From positions 2,418,001 to 2,482,000 of the forward strand of contig NC_008571.1 in NCBI RefSeq assembly GCF_000060345.1: DNA of 64,000 nucleotides, in the 5' to 3' direction. The first letter of the stretch is position 1, and every line of letters starts with the position of its first letter. The notes beneath the pieces are model-generated. The model made no database searches. It was not told where the DNA came from and worked only from the letters and a program-made list of their open reading frames with translations. A program made the translations under genes and the position numbers. This document shows, piece after piece, positions 43,258 through 51,852 of this stretch. The stretch comes from Christiangramia forsetii KT0803 (GTDB lineage Bacteria; Bacteroidota; Bacteroidia; Flavobacteriales; Flavobacteriaceae).

Positions 43258-44246
43258 AAATAGCAGTAGTCATCTTAAATTGGAATGGAAAATATTTGTT
43301 GGAAGAATTTCTTCCATCGGTCATTTCACATTCTAAAGAAGCAACTATTTATGTTGCAGATAATGCATCAAGCGATGGTTCTATCGAATTTCTAAAGGCT
43401 CATTTTCCTGAAATTAATATTATTCAGAATAAAATTAATGCCGGCTATGCTGGAGGATATAACCTGGCATTAAAATCTGTGCCGGAAGAAATACACATTT
43501 TATTAAATAGTGACGTAGAGGTCACTGAAAATTGGTTGGGGCCAATACTTGAGGCTTTTGAAAATGAACCGGAAACTGTTGCTATTCAACCAAAAATTCT
43601 GGATTACAAGAAAAAAGACCATTTTGAATATGCCGGGGCGGCAGGAGGATATATAGATAAATTTGGATATCCGTTCTGCAGAGGTAGAATTTTCCAGGAA
43701 TTAGAAGAAGATTACGGTCAATATAACGAAGACAAATATATATTCTGGGCAAGCGGTGCATGTCTGGCAATAAGAAAAAAAAGTTTTTATGAAATTGGAG
43801 GTCTGGATGAGGATTTTTTCGCTCATCAGGAGGAAATAGACCTTTGCTGGAGGCTTTTAAATAGTGGTTATAAAATTAAATATGTGAGTTCTTCCAGAGT
43901 TTACCATGTTGGCGGGGCAACTTTAGGCGATATAAATCCTAAAAAAACATTCTATAATTTTAGAAATAGTCTTTTTTTACTTTTAAAAAATGTTGAATCT
44001 TCCTGGCTTTTTTACGTCCTGTTTATAAGAATGCTGCTCGATGGGATCGCGGCTTTTAAGTTTATTTTCGAAGGAAAATTGAATCATTTTTTCGCAATTT
44101 TAAAAGCACATGCCAGCTTCTACAGGCATTACGGTAAAATCCGAAAAAAAAGACCAAAAGAATTCATTTTCAGGAAATACTATTTGATTTCTTCCGTTGT
44201 CTATTCACATTTTATACTGAAAAAAAATAAGTTCAATGAACTTTAA
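43254..44246 (+). CDS. Glycosyltransferase family 2 (rhamnosyltransferase-like)
   Basis: 330 aa. GT-A fold with VVILNWNGKYLLEEFLPSV, VADNASSDGS (about 34-43), the LLNSDVEV metal motif near 82, and ASGACLAIRKKSFYEIGGLD before FFAHQEEIDLCWRLL, all typical of dTDP-rhamnosyl-type transferases. Two hydrophobic C-terminal segments (about 245-270 and near 310) suggest membrane association. The start overlaps the nuclease-domain gene by 4 bp. The glycan and sugar are unknown. Confidence 0.88.
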   Translation: MKIAVVILNWNGKYLLEEFLPSVISHSKEATIYVADNASSDGSIEFLKAHFPEINIIQNKINAGYAGGYNLALKSVPEEIHILLNSDVEVTENWLGPILEAFENEPETVAIQPKILDYKKKDHFEYAGAAGGYIDKFGYPFCRGRIFQELEEDYGQYNEDKYIFWASGACLAIRKKSFYEIGGLDEDFFAHQEEIDLCWRLLNSGYKIKYVSSSRVYHVGGATLGDINPKKTFYNFRNSLFLLLKNVESSWLFYVLFIRMLLDGIAAFKFIFEGKLNHFFAILKAHASFYRHYGKIRKKRPKEFIFRKYYLISSVVYSHFILKKNKFNEL

Positions 44247-44300
44247 AAATAAATAAAAAAGGAAATGTTAAAATACCTTTCCAGCTTACTATTTTTTTGA

Positions 44301-44308
44301 TATTTTTG
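44301..44308 (+). promoter_or_regulatory. Candidate -7 box for OmpA gene
   Basis: TATTTTTG matches TAnnTTTG and lies 35 bp before the ATG of the OmpA-family gene. The -33 partner is not clear. Confidence 0.4.
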
Positions 44309-44343
44309 GTTCATCTAACAATTTAAAATTTAAGAAACGAGTT

Positions 44344-45189
44344 ATGAAAAAAATCATGCTTTTGTCGGCAACAGCTGCCATTTTGCTATCTTCATGTGTT
44401 TCACAGAAAAAATACAATGAACTGGAAACCAAGCAAAGAGAAACACAGGATCAATTAAATACCGCTACGGTTAAATTGAATTCCTGTCTCGACGAAAAAG
44501 AAAGTCTGAACGGTCAAATTAAAAACCTGAACAATACAAATGCGGCTCTTCTAAATAACGTAGGAGATTTAGCTACACTTTCTAAGAAAGAAGCTGAAAA
44601 CATGGAACGTTCTTTAGAGAGTATTAAAGAAAAGGATCTGGCTATCCGTTCTATGCAGGATGCAATGAACAAGAAAGATTCTGTAACTCTTGCCCTTGTA
44701 ACAAGTCTTAAAGGAGCTTTAGGAGATCTAAGCGATGAAGATATCGAGATCAACGTAGAAAAAGGTGTGGTTTATGTATCTATCTCAGATAAATTATTAT
44801 TTGATAGCGGACGTTACAACATCAAACCTCGTGCGAAAGAAGTACTTGGTAAAGTAGCAACTGTTGTAAAAAACAAACCAAATATCGAATTTATGGTAGA
44901 GGGTCACACAGATGATCAGGCTATTAGTACTTCAATGTTTGAAGACAACTGGGATCTTAGTGTAAAACGTGCTACTTCTGTAGTAAGAGTTCTACAGGAC
45001 GATTTTGGTATTGAACCGGCTCGTATGACTGCTGCAGGTAGAAGTTACTACATCCCTGTTGCTTCTAACGAAACTGCAGAAGGTCGTGCTAAGAACAGAA
45101 GAACAAGAATTGTTGTTCTTCCTAAGTTAGACCAATTCTACAGTATGATTGAAGAAGGAATGGAAAAAGCAAGTTCTGGAGAAGAGTAA
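44344..45189 (+). CDS. OmpA family lipoprotein
   Basis: 281 aa. Lipobox LSSC (Cys18). Residues ~22-120 are a coiled coil (KKYNELETKQRETQDQLN, then many Asn/Leu/Glu heptads). The C-terminal OmpA/MotB domain spans about 135-260: VYVSISDKLLFDSGRYNI, the peptidoglycan-binding EGHTDDQ and NWDLSVKRATSVVRVL, RNRRTRIVVLP. It tethers the outer membrane to peptidoglycan. Resembles PorE/PorF-like and gliding-associated OmpA proteins but no specific match is claimed. Monocistronic with a strong terminator. Confidence 0.9.
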   Translation: MKKIMLLSATAAILLSSCVSQKKYNELETKQRETQDQLNTATVKLNSCLDEKESLNGQIKNLNNTNAALLNNVGDLATLSKKEAENMERSLESIKEKDLAIRSMQDAMNKKDSVTLALVTSLKGALGDLSDEDIEINVEKGVVYVSISDKLLFDSGRYNIKPRAKEVLGKVATVVKNKPNIEFMVEGHTDDQAISTSMFEDNWDLSVKRATSVVRVLQDDFGIEPARMTAAGRSYYIPVASNETAEGRAKNRRTRIVVLPKLDQFYSMIEEGMEKASSGEE

Positions 45190-45211
45190 GCTCTAAATTT
45201 CATACATATAT

Positions 45212-45240
45212 AAAAAGCCCTGCAATTGCGGGGCTTTTTT
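45212..45240 (+). terminator. Rho-independent terminator
   Basis: GCCC...GGGGC stem around TGCAATTGC (AAAAAGCCCTGC then GCGGGGCTTTTTT) followed by a T-run, 23 bp after the OmpA stop codon. Confidence 0.9.
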
Positions 45241-45253
45241 ATTTTTAACAGTT

Positions 45254-45286
45254 AAAATACTATAAAACAGTATTTTATAGTATTTT
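45254..45286. promoter_or_regulatory. Perfect 14-bp inverted repeat upstream of peptidase gene
   Basis: AAAATACTATAAAA (45254-45267) is the exact complement of TTTTATAGTATTTT (45273-45286) with a CAGTA spacer. It ends 31 bp before the ATG at 45318 and could be an operator; as AT-rich DNA it may also be a weak hairpin. Confidence 0.55.
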
Positions 45287-45317
45287 TAGACATACCAAAC
45301 TCCTAAATTTTGAGATT

Positions 45318-46415
45318 ATGAAAAGGAAAGATGTTTGCATCTTGGGTCTGGGTATTCTATTTTTTTCGATTACCGTTCTCTCCTGCTCCAGGGATCAATT
45401 AACCTATGAAAATAACCAGCCTGGTTTAAGTGATCCCAAAGTTCCATTACACAAGAAAAAAAACAATTCTTATGTAAATGAAGATATCACTTACTCCATT
45501 CTCAATGTGGTGAATGATGAACTATATATGGATGCCTCCTGCGAATCCACAGACTTCTCCCAGGTTCTATCAGGCTATTTGACCGAAATACTCAATGATC
45601 CTTTTTTTGACTTTAATCTATTAGACTACTATTTAGAACTAAACAGAAAGTATGTTACTTTCTACCGTGGAGACAACTATTACGGTGAGAATGGCGAATT
45701 TAATCATCTTGCCAAAAAAAGAATAAGAGAACTTACCAAATTCTGGAGCCTTGACCGTGAAATTTACCTAAACGGGCAGCATACTGCTTTTTTAGATGAT
45801 CGGGAAATTCTTACAGATATGATAGAAAGTTTTGACCGCTCTGTTAGAAATAGAATGGAAGCTTACGAAAAGGCAGATTCATTATTAGCGATCAACGCAC
45901 AATCTTCGGTCTTTCCAGAAAATCCCTATTTTGCCTTTGATGCATTCACCAAACCTAGTGGGCTTTTGGTAATTGGTGACGGAATACTCCAAAGTTTAAC
46001 TGAAACTGGAATTGATGGAGACATTGCTTTTTCTACCATGCTTGCACATGAATGGTGGCACCAGGCTCAATTTGAATACGATGAGGAATGGGATTTTATA
46101 GATCAACTTGCCAATCCCTCAGAGAGAACAAGATTCTCAGAATTAGAAGCAGATTTTGCTGCTTCTTACTTTCTATCCCATAAAAGGGGTGCTACCTACA
46201 ACTGGAAGAGAATTGAAGAGTATTTTTCATTATCATTCAATGTTGGAGATTGTTTCGTTCAGTCAAATGATCATCATGGCACTCCCAAACAGAGACTTGC
46301 TGCCGCCAAATTTGGATATAAACTGGCTGCTTCCGCACAGAAAAAAGGCTTTATCTTAAGCCCTACAGAAGTTCATGAAGCATTCTTAAAAGTATATGAA
46401 CTATTGATCTTATAA
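45318..46415 (+). CDS. Zinc metallopeptidase lipoprotein (M48-like)
   Basis: 365 aa. Lipobox LSC near residue 23 (VLSCSRD). The zincin site is AHEWWHQ (HEWWH at 244-248) with a third ligand in ELEAD at 275-279, the HExxH...E-x3-D form of gluzincin M48-like peptidases. A long N-terminal region (30-230) has no family I recognise. The sequence ends with HHGTPKQRLAAAKFGYKLA, also seen in M48 proteins of Bacteroidota. It should act in the periplasm or on the outer membrane. Preceded by an inverted repeat and followed by a MITE-like repeat. Confidence 0.78.
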   Translation: MKRKDVCILGLGILFFSITVLSCSRDQLTYENNQPGLSDPKVPLHKKKNNSYVNEDITYSILNVVNDELYMDASCESTDFSQVLSGYLTEILNDPFFDFNLLDYYLELNRKYVTFYRGDNYYGENGEFNHLAKKRIRELTKFWSLDREIYLNGQHTAFLDDREILTDMIESFDRSVRNRMEAYEKADSLLAINAQSSVFPENPYFAFDAFTKPSGLLVIGDGILQSLTETGIDGDIAFSTMLAHEWWHQAQFEYDEEWDFIDQLANPSERTRFSELEADFAASYFLSHKRGATYNWKRIEEYFSLSFNVGDCFVQSNDHHGTPKQRLAAAKFGYKLAASAQKKGFILSPTEVHEAFLKVYELLIL

Positions 46416-46424
46416 AATGAAAAG

Positions 46425-46555
46425 GAAGCTGTCTTAAAAGTAGTAATAACCGTCATCCTGAATTTATTTCAGGATCTTAACAAATTGATAATCAATACTT
46501 TTCAGAAGCTAAATCAAGTTCAGCTTCTAGAAAAAGTCACTTTTAAGACAACTTC
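46425..46555 (+). repeat. MITE-like ~130-bp repeat, copy B
   Basis: Terminal inverted repeats GAAGCTGTCTTAAAAGT (46425-46441) and ACTTTTAAGACAACTTC (46539-46555) match at 16 of 17 positions. The inner palindrome TCCTGAATTTATTTCAGGA is shared with the copy at 12326. A T-run follows the right end, so it may also work as a terminator for the 45318 gene, whose stop is 9 bp upstream. Confidence 0.82.
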
Positions 46556-46578
46556 TTTTTTCTTATTTCTTCAAAGTT

Positions 46579-47415
46579 TTAAGACTTTAAAAAGTCTGTA
46601 AATATTTTATTAAATTCTGCGGTGTGAGTAAGAACCAGCCCGTGAGGAGCTTCTTCGATTACATGGTATTCACTTTTAGAGATCATCTCTGCGCTTTTCT
46701 TTCCAGAAATTTTTATAGGCACAATTTGATCTGCATCTCCATGAACTACCAATGTTGGAACATCGAATTTTTCAAGATCCTTTCTAAAATCGGTTAAACC
46801 GAAGGAATCAATACATTCCAGAGTGGCGTTCGGTGAGCCCTTGCATGCAATAGACCAGTAATAGTCTGCCATTTCCTCACTGATTCTATCACCCACCTTC
46901 TCAAAATTTACAAACTGTTTCCCAAAACCTTTCAAAAATGCAGGTCGGTCTTTTTTGATTTCTTCCTTGAAACCTTCAAAAACATCTTTCTCCAGTCCGT
47001 CAGGGTTATCATCTGTTTTCAACATGAATGGGGGAACTGCAGAAATTAGTGCAGCTTTAGAAAGTTTCGAGGTTCCATAATTACCAATATACCTGGCGAC
47101 TTCTCCTCCACCCATAGAGAATCCAACAATAGTAACTTCTGAAAGGCTTAGATTGGTGATAATATCATTAAGGTCTTTGGCCAGGCTATCATAATCATAA
47201 TTGCTCCATGGTTTATCGCTTTCACCAAATCCTCTTCGATCATAGGCAATACATCTAAATCCTGCGTCTACAACCGCATTAACCTGGTATTCCCACATTC
47301 TATGACTTAAAGGCCACCCATGGATTAAAATAACAGGTTTTCCTTCCCCATAATCCTCATAAAACAAATTAATATTTTTGCCTTTTTCTTTACTTGTAGT
47401 TTCAATAAAACTCAT
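46579..47415 (-). CDS. Alpha/beta hydrolase (cofactor-free haloperoxidase-like)
   Basis: 278 aa. HGWPLSHRMWEYQ oxyanion region near 31, nucleophile GFSMGGGEVARYIG (Ser near 99), acid in VVHGDADQIVPI and His in EEAPHGLVLTHTAEF. This is the pattern of non-heme chloroperoxidase/arylesterase. Cytosolic, no signal. It has its own upstream region with a palindrome at 47471-47486. Real substrates of this family are mostly esters or lactones and unknown here. Confidence 0.88.
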   Translation of the reverse strand: MSFIETTSKEKGKNINLFYEDYGEGKPVILIHGWPLSHRMWEYQVNAVVDAGFRCIAYDRRGFGESDKPWSNYDYDSLAKDLNDIITNLSLSEVTIVGFSMGGGEVARYIGNYGTSKLSKAALISAVPPFMLKTDDNPDGLEKDVFEGFKEEIKKDRPAFLKGFGKQFVNFEKVGDRISEEMADYYWSIACKGSPNATLECIDSFGLTDFRKDLEKFDVPTLVVHGDADQIVPIKISGKKSAEMISKSEYHVIEEAPHGLVLTHTAEFNKIFTDFLKS

Positions 47416-47470
47416 AACAATTCAATTTTCAATTAAAATAGGAATGTTCCGTTCTATTAAAAAATGTAAA

Positions 47471-47486
47471 ACATACTTTAGTATGT
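47471..47486. promoter_or_regulatory. Palindrome ACATACT-TT-AGTATGT, candidate operator
   Basis: A perfect 7-bp inverted repeat with a 2-bp centre, 56 bp upstream of the hydrolase ATG (47415). Size fits a HxlR/TetR/MarR-type operator. No regulator gene is adjacent. Confidence 0.5.
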
Positions 47487-47521
47487 AATTAACTACAAAT
47501 TCAAAAATTTTCAGAAGACTT

Positions 47522-48142
47522 TTACATTATATCAATGCGACCCTTTCCTTCCCGGATCACTTCAGGTTCGCCAGTAGTTAGGTCTATTACAGTTGAAGCA
47601 ATATTATCTCCAAAGCCACCGTCAATAACAATATCTACCAGATGATCCCACTTTTCCTTGATAAGTTCGGGATCTGTACTGTATTCTAAAACCTCATCTT
47701 CGTCTCTAATAGAAGTAGAAACAATGGGATTCCCAAGACCATTTACGATAGCTCTACAAATATTATTATCAGGCACACGTATACCTACGGTTTTTTTCTT
47801 TTTGAAAACATTCGGCAGGCTATTCCCACCAGGAAGAATAAAGGTATAGGGTCCCGGAAGAGAACGTTTTAAGATTTTAAACGTAGAAGAATCAATCTGC
47901 TTCACATAGTCTGAGAGATTACTAAGGTCTTCGCAAACAAAGGAAAAGTTCGCTTTTTCAAGCTTCACATTTTTTATCTGGGCTATTTTTTCCAGGGCTG
48001 AAACATTGGTGATGTCGCATCCTAATCCATAAATAGTGTCGGTTGGGTAGATTATGAGGCCTCCTTTTCGCAAGGTCTCCACAACTTTATTAATATGTTT
48101 AGGAGCAGGATTTTCGTCATATATTCGAAGTAATTCAGCCAT
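47522..48142 (-). CDS. YciO-like protein (Sua5/YrdC family)
   Basis: 206 aa single YrdC domain, second in the window. It has IIYPTDTIYGLGCDITN and SLPGPYTFILPGG, but the SAN-SG nucleotide motif of TsaC is replaced by VSTSIRDEDEVLEY, and the tail (GDNIASTVIDLTTGEPEVIR) is YciO-like. E. coli YciO has weak or no threonylcarbamoyl-AMP activity in vivo, so this is probably not the main t6A enzyme; that is the 9154 gene. ATG start. Followed by 60 bp and the DUF2945 gene. Confidence 0.88.
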   Translation of the reverse strand: MAELLRIYDENPAPKHINKVVETLRKGGLIIYPTDTIYGLGCDITNVSALEKIAQIKNVKLEKANFSFVCEDLSNLSDYVKQIDSSTFKILKRSLPGPYTFILPGGNSLPNVFKKKKTVGIRVPDNNICRAIVNGLGNPIVSTSIRDEDEVLEYSTDPELIKEKWDHLVDIVIDGGFGDNIASTVIDLTTGEPEVIREGKGRIDIM

Positions 48143-48202
48143 AATAATATTTTTTAGTCCTTTTAAAGTTACAGGTTTAATATAATTTTTTTGAATAGAT
48201 AC

Positions 48203-48415
48203 TCAGTCTAATTTTTCTACTTCACTTTCAAGCTTTAAAACCTTGCTTCCGTCTTCCTGTTCTATAAATAAAGCCTTATCTCCTTCTTCTCCATTACGGG
48301 TAATTTCACTTCCCTGAATTTTTTTAGTGATTTTTTTAGAATATGTTTCTATTACTTTTCCTTCTGCCGTTCCATTACCCCATTCCCATTTTACGTTGCT
48401 TCCTTCTCTTATCAT
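48203..48415 (-). CDS. DUF2945 / HVA1 Tudor-like protein
   Basis: 70 aa. Matches the hypervirulence-associated HVA1 Tudor-like family (DUF2945): MIREGSNVKWEWGNGTAEG then KVIETYSKKITKKIQGSEI, and GDKALFIEQEDGSKVLKLES. It is a small beta-barrel-like protein of unknown role, found in many bacteria and fungi. It is upstream of the YciO-like gene by 60 bp on the same strand, possibly co-transcribed. Confidence 0.85.
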   Translation of the reverse strand: MIREGSNVKWEWGNGTAEGKVIETYSKKITKKIQGSEITRNGEEGDKALFIEQEDGSKVLKLESEVEKLD

Positions 48416-48834
48416 TTTTTATTTTCAAGATAAAAAATATTCCGCTTTCTATTTTATACTTAGGTTACTTGAAGGCTTTTTTAAAGGAGTTTTAACATAT
48501 ATGGAAGTATAACTAATGTATATCCTTTTCTGTCTTATAGTAATTTCGTTTCCCCAGAATTTATTTCGTGGCCCCAGGTTACTGTAATAATTATCGGTGT
48601 TCTGCGATTCTGAAACAGGTTCAGAATGAACGCCCTTTATCAATTTAGGGTAATTTACAGGTATGCCATAAAACAATTAATTCGTTTTTTTCTGAATATA
48701 TGGCAAAAAAAAGAGACCCGTAAGGTCTCTTAAAAACATTGTTTTTGTTTGGTTTTGAGATTATAATAAAGGTAGGGCTCTATTCCACTCTCTATGCGAA
48801 TATATGTAAAAAATACATGTTTGCAAATAACTGA
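48416..48834. other. Non-coding gap with repeat remnant
   Basis: A 419-bp gap. It holds ATTCTGAA...TTCAGAAT (48607-48627), the inner palindrome of the MITE-like family without its ends, and a terminator for the helicase gene. A 75-codon frame across the remnant is considered spurious. Confidence 0.6.
48711..48731 (-). terminator. Terminator of the UvrD-like gene
   Basis: AAGAGACC (48711-48718) pairs with GGTCTCTT (48724-48731) and the minus strand continues in a T-run. It lies about 104 bp beyond the helicase stop. Confidence 0.75.
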
Positions 48835-51156
48835 CTATGAAAGTACTTTTAACTTGGCAAAACGTAACAATAATTTCTTAATACCCCCCTGATCAAACTC
48901 TATCTCTGCTTTTCTGTCCTGCCCTACTCCTTCTAATTTCATCACCGTTCCTCTTCCAAAGCGCATATGTTCCACTTCATTTCCTTCAGCAAGGTCTAAT
49001 GTATTTCTAGCTTTTGAAGGTTCAGTGGCTGCTGGTTTTAATTTTCTCAGTTTCCGAAGTTGCTCTTCGGAAGGTTTATGTGCTGGTGGCGGAGTTCCAC
49101 TTTTAGGTTTCGTTTGACGTAATTTGCTTTTATCTACCGCATCACCAAAAATATCGGTGTCTATCAGAGGTTTATATTTATAATCATCCTGCGGCACCAT
49201 TAAGTCGAGATATTGATCGTCTATTTCTTCAATAAAACGGCTGGGTTCTGCATCCACAAGTTTTCCCCAGCGATACCTGGATAACGTATACGTTAAATAA
49301 GCCTGTTTCTCTGCCCTGGTTATAGCCACATAAAAAAGTCGTCGCTCCTCTTCCAGCTCACTTCGTGTATTCATACTCATCCCTGATGGAAAAAGGTCTT
49401 CCTCCATCCCTACAATATATACGTAAGGAAATTCCAGACCTTTAGCTAAGTGAATGGTCATCAAGGCTACTCTATCATCATCTCCGGTATCATTATCAAG
49501 ATCTGTGGCTAGCGCAACATCTTCCAGAAATTCAGAAAGTGATCCGGTTGCATCTGCCAGTTCTTTCTGTCCCTCAACAAAATCCCGCATTCCGTTAAGT
49601 AACTCTTCAATATTTTCAATTCTGGCAATACCTTCCGGAGTACCATCTTTTTTAAGTTCCTGAACTAATCCTGTTTTTTTTGTGACAGTTTCGGCAATTT
49701 GAAAAGCATCGCTGGTTTCATTCATGATCGCAAAACTGCGTATCATATTTACGAAATTCACCAGTTTAGTTTGAGTTCCCCGATTAATTTTAAGTTCCAG
49801 CTTATCAATGTTCTTAATAACTTCAAACATGGATATCTTATGCTGATTGGCTGCAATTGCCAACCTATCCATTGTGGTTTGTCCGATTCCGCGGGAAGGA
49901 TAATTTATGACTCTTTTTAGGGCTTCCTCGTCTTTTGGATTTAAGATCAACCGTAAATAGGCAAGCACATCTTTGATCTCTTTTCTTTGGTAAAAAGAAA
50001 GTCCGCCATAAATTCTATAAGGAATATCTTTTTTCCGAAGCGCATCTTCCATCGCCCTACTCTGGGCATTGGTTCTATAAAGAATCGCAAAATCACCATT
50101 ATCCATCTGATTTTGCATTTTGTTCTCAAAAATAGAACTCGCTACATATCTTCCTTCTTCACCATCTGTAAGCAATCTATTTACAATGATCTTTGGACCA
50201 TCTTCATTTGCCGTCCAAACTATTTTATCCAGTTTCGTCTGGTTCTTGTCAATAATGGAGTTCGCAGCCTCTACGATATTTTTAGAAGAACGATAATTCT
50301 GTTCCAGTCGGTACATCTGTACATTATCATAATCCTTCTGGAAATTCAGAATGTTATTAATATTCGCTCCGCGGAAAGCATAAATACTTTGCGCATCATC
50401 TCCAACCACGCATATATTCTGAAACTTATCTGAAAGTGCTCTTACAATTAAATACTGGGAATGATTGGTATCCTGATACTCATCCACCAGAATATATTTA
50501 AACCTGCTTTGATATTTATGCAGTACTTCCGGAAAACGATTTAAAAGTTCATTGGTTTTCAGAAGAAGATCATCAAAATCCATCGCTCCGGCTTTAAAAC
50601 ATCTATCTACATATGCTTTATAAATTTCTCCTAAACGTGGTTTTTTAGACATCGCATCGGCTTCCTGAAGTTCAGGATTCTGAAAATAGGCTTTTACGGT
50701 AATAAGACTGTTCTTATAAGAAGAGATGCGGTTATAAACCTGCTTATATTTATAAACATCCTTATCCAGCCTCATTTCTTTTATAATCGCCCTGATCACA
50801 CTATGCGAATCCTGCGTATCATAAATGGTGAAATTTGAAGGATATCCCATCTTATCTGCTTCAAACCTTAAGATCTTGGCAAAAACCGAATGGAAAGTTC
50901 CCATCCATAAATTTTTAGCCTCACTACTCCCAACGATCTTGGAAATACGCTGCTTCATTTCCCGTGCTGCCTTATTGGTAAAGGTTAGCGAAAGGATATT
51001 GAAGGCATCTACCCCCTGATTCATTAGATAAGCGATTCTGTAAGTAAGCACCCTCGTTTTACCGGAACCTGCTCCGGCAATTACGATCATAGGGCCATCT
51101 TTTTGCAGCACCGGAGCCCTCTGTGCATCATTCAATTCAGCTAAATAAGCTTCCAA
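48835..51156 (-). CDS. ATP-dependent DNA helicase UvrD/PcrA, TTG start
   Basis: 773 aa from the TTG at 51156, preceded by GGAG at 51162-51165 with a 5-bp gap. A longer frame from an ATG at 51198 is rejected: the likely -7 box is at 51179-51186, downstream of that ATG. Superfamily 1A motifs: Walker A GAGSGKT at 28-34, LVDEYQDTNHSQYLIV, VVGDDAQSIYAFRGA, the 2B domain and VALMTIHLAKGLEFPYVYIV, and the VAITRAEKQAYLT motif VI. The last ~60 residues are the PcrA-type Tudor-like end (NEVEHMRFGRGTVMKLEG). It acts in mismatch and excision repair and replication restart. Confidence 0.94.
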   Translation of the reverse strand: MEAYLAELNDAQRAPVLQKDGPMIVIAGAGSGKTRVLTYRIAYLMNQGVDAFNILSLTFTNKAAREMKQRISKIVGSSEAKNLWMGTFHSVFAKILRFEADKMGYPSNFTIYDTQDSHSVIRAIIKEMRLDKDVYKYKQVYNRISSYKNSLITVKAYFQNPELQEADAMSKKPRLGEIYKAYVDRCFKAGAMDFDDLLLKTNELLNRFPEVLHKYQSRFKYILVDEYQDTNHSQYLIVRALSDKFQNICVVGDDAQSIYAFRGANINNILNFQKDYDNVQMYRLEQNYRSSKNIVEAANSIIDKNQTKLDKIVWTANEDGPKIIVNRLLTDGEEGRYVASSIFENKMQNQMDNGDFAILYRTNAQSRAMEDALRKKDIPYRIYGGLSFYQRKEIKDVLAYLRLILNPKDEEALKRVINYPSRGIGQTTMDRLAIAANQHKISMFEVIKNIDKLELKINRGTQTKLVNFVNMIRSFAIMNETSDAFQIAETVTKKTGLVQELKKDGTPEGIARIENIEELLNGMRDFVEGQKELADATGSLSEFLEDVALATDLDNDTGDDDRVALMTIHLAKGLEFPYVYIVGMEEDLFPSGMSMNTRSELEEERRLFYVAITRAEKQAYLTYTLSRYRWGKLVDAEPSRFIEEIDDQYLDLMVPQDDYKYKPLIDTDIFGDAVDKSKLRQTKPKSGTPPPAHKPSEEQLRKLRKLKPAATEPSKARNTLDLAEGNEVEHMRFGRGTVMKLEGVGQDRKAEIEFDQGGIKKLLLRFAKLKVLS

Positions 51157-51178
51157 ATTTTCTCCGTTTTTAAAAACT

Positions 51179-51186
51179 GAAAGGTA
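51179..51186 (-). promoter_or_regulatory. Candidate -7 box for helicase gene
   Basis: Minus-strand TACCTTTC (consensus TAnnTTTG with one mismatch). Transcription from here would place a ~17-nt leader with a GGAG site before the TTG start at 51156. Confidence 0.5.
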
Positions 51187-51312
51187 ACTAAAATGCACAA
51201 AAAAGGAAACCAGACTGCAAGCGTTTTTTAAACAATTAAGTTTATTGGCGGGCGCAAAGGATTATAATTTAATATCTTTAAAATCCTAAATCTAAAGATT
51301 CTAAAAACATTC

Positions 51313-51849
51313 ATGAAAAAAGCACTTTTTCTCCTTTTCATTTTATTCTCAACAACTTCGAATTCTCAGGAATTAGAACCCGGGAATGTGATTCCTCATT
51401 TTGGTAAAACTTTTAACGTTGAATCTCCAGAGTTTAAAACTGATACCACGTCGGTTTTAAAAGTGGTTTTTGATGTAGATAGAAATTTTAAAGCATCAGA
51501 ACCGAATGCGCTTATTGAAACTGCTGCCAGGTTTCTAAATATGCATGAAAAAGCCGGCGTTGACCCTAAAAATATGAAAGTCGCTTTAGTGCTTCACGGC
51601 AAAGCTGTGCATGATGTTTTGAAAGATGAATTTTACGCAGAGATAAATCCCGAAATTTCACAAAATCCAAATCTTCCTCTAATAGAAGCTCTTACAAATA
51701 AAGGAGTACAAATTATTCTTTGCGGGCAAAGTGCTACCTACCATAAAGTTTCAAAAGAGAAGGCCAGCAAAAATGTAAAATTTGCATTATCGGCTATGAC
51801 GGCATTGGTTCAATTACAAAATAATGCTTACCAACTTATTAAATTTTAA
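51313..51849 (+). CDS. Exported DsrE-like protein
   Basis: 178 aa. Signal peptide KKALFLLFILFSTTSNSQ. The DsrE fold is shown by LKVVFDVDRNFKASEPNAL, then MKVALVLHGKAVHDVL and the typical LTNKGVQIILCGQSATYHKV loop with one Cys (about 142). DsrE/DsrF proteins move sulfur or are redox-related; an exported version is common in Bacteroidota but of unknown role. It starts an apparent four-gene plus-strand unit with the M20 amidohydrolase 3 bp later. Confidence 0.82.
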   Translation: MKKALFLLFILFSTTSNSQELEPGNVIPHFGKTFNVESPEFKTDTTSVLKVVFDVDRNFKASEPNALIETAARFLNMHEKAGVDPKNMKVALVLHGKAVHDVLKDEFYAEINPEISQNPNLPLIEALTNKGVQIILCGQSATYHKVSKEKASKNVKFALSAMTALVQLQNNAYQLIKF

Positions 51850-51852
51850 ATT

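Noticed and set aside
48449-48676. 75-codon minus-strand frame
   Set aside because: Lies over the MITE-like remnant and has no family resemblance.
49987-50433. 148-codon plus-strand frame inside the helicase gene
   Set aside because: Antisense shadow of a well-conserved SF1 helicase.
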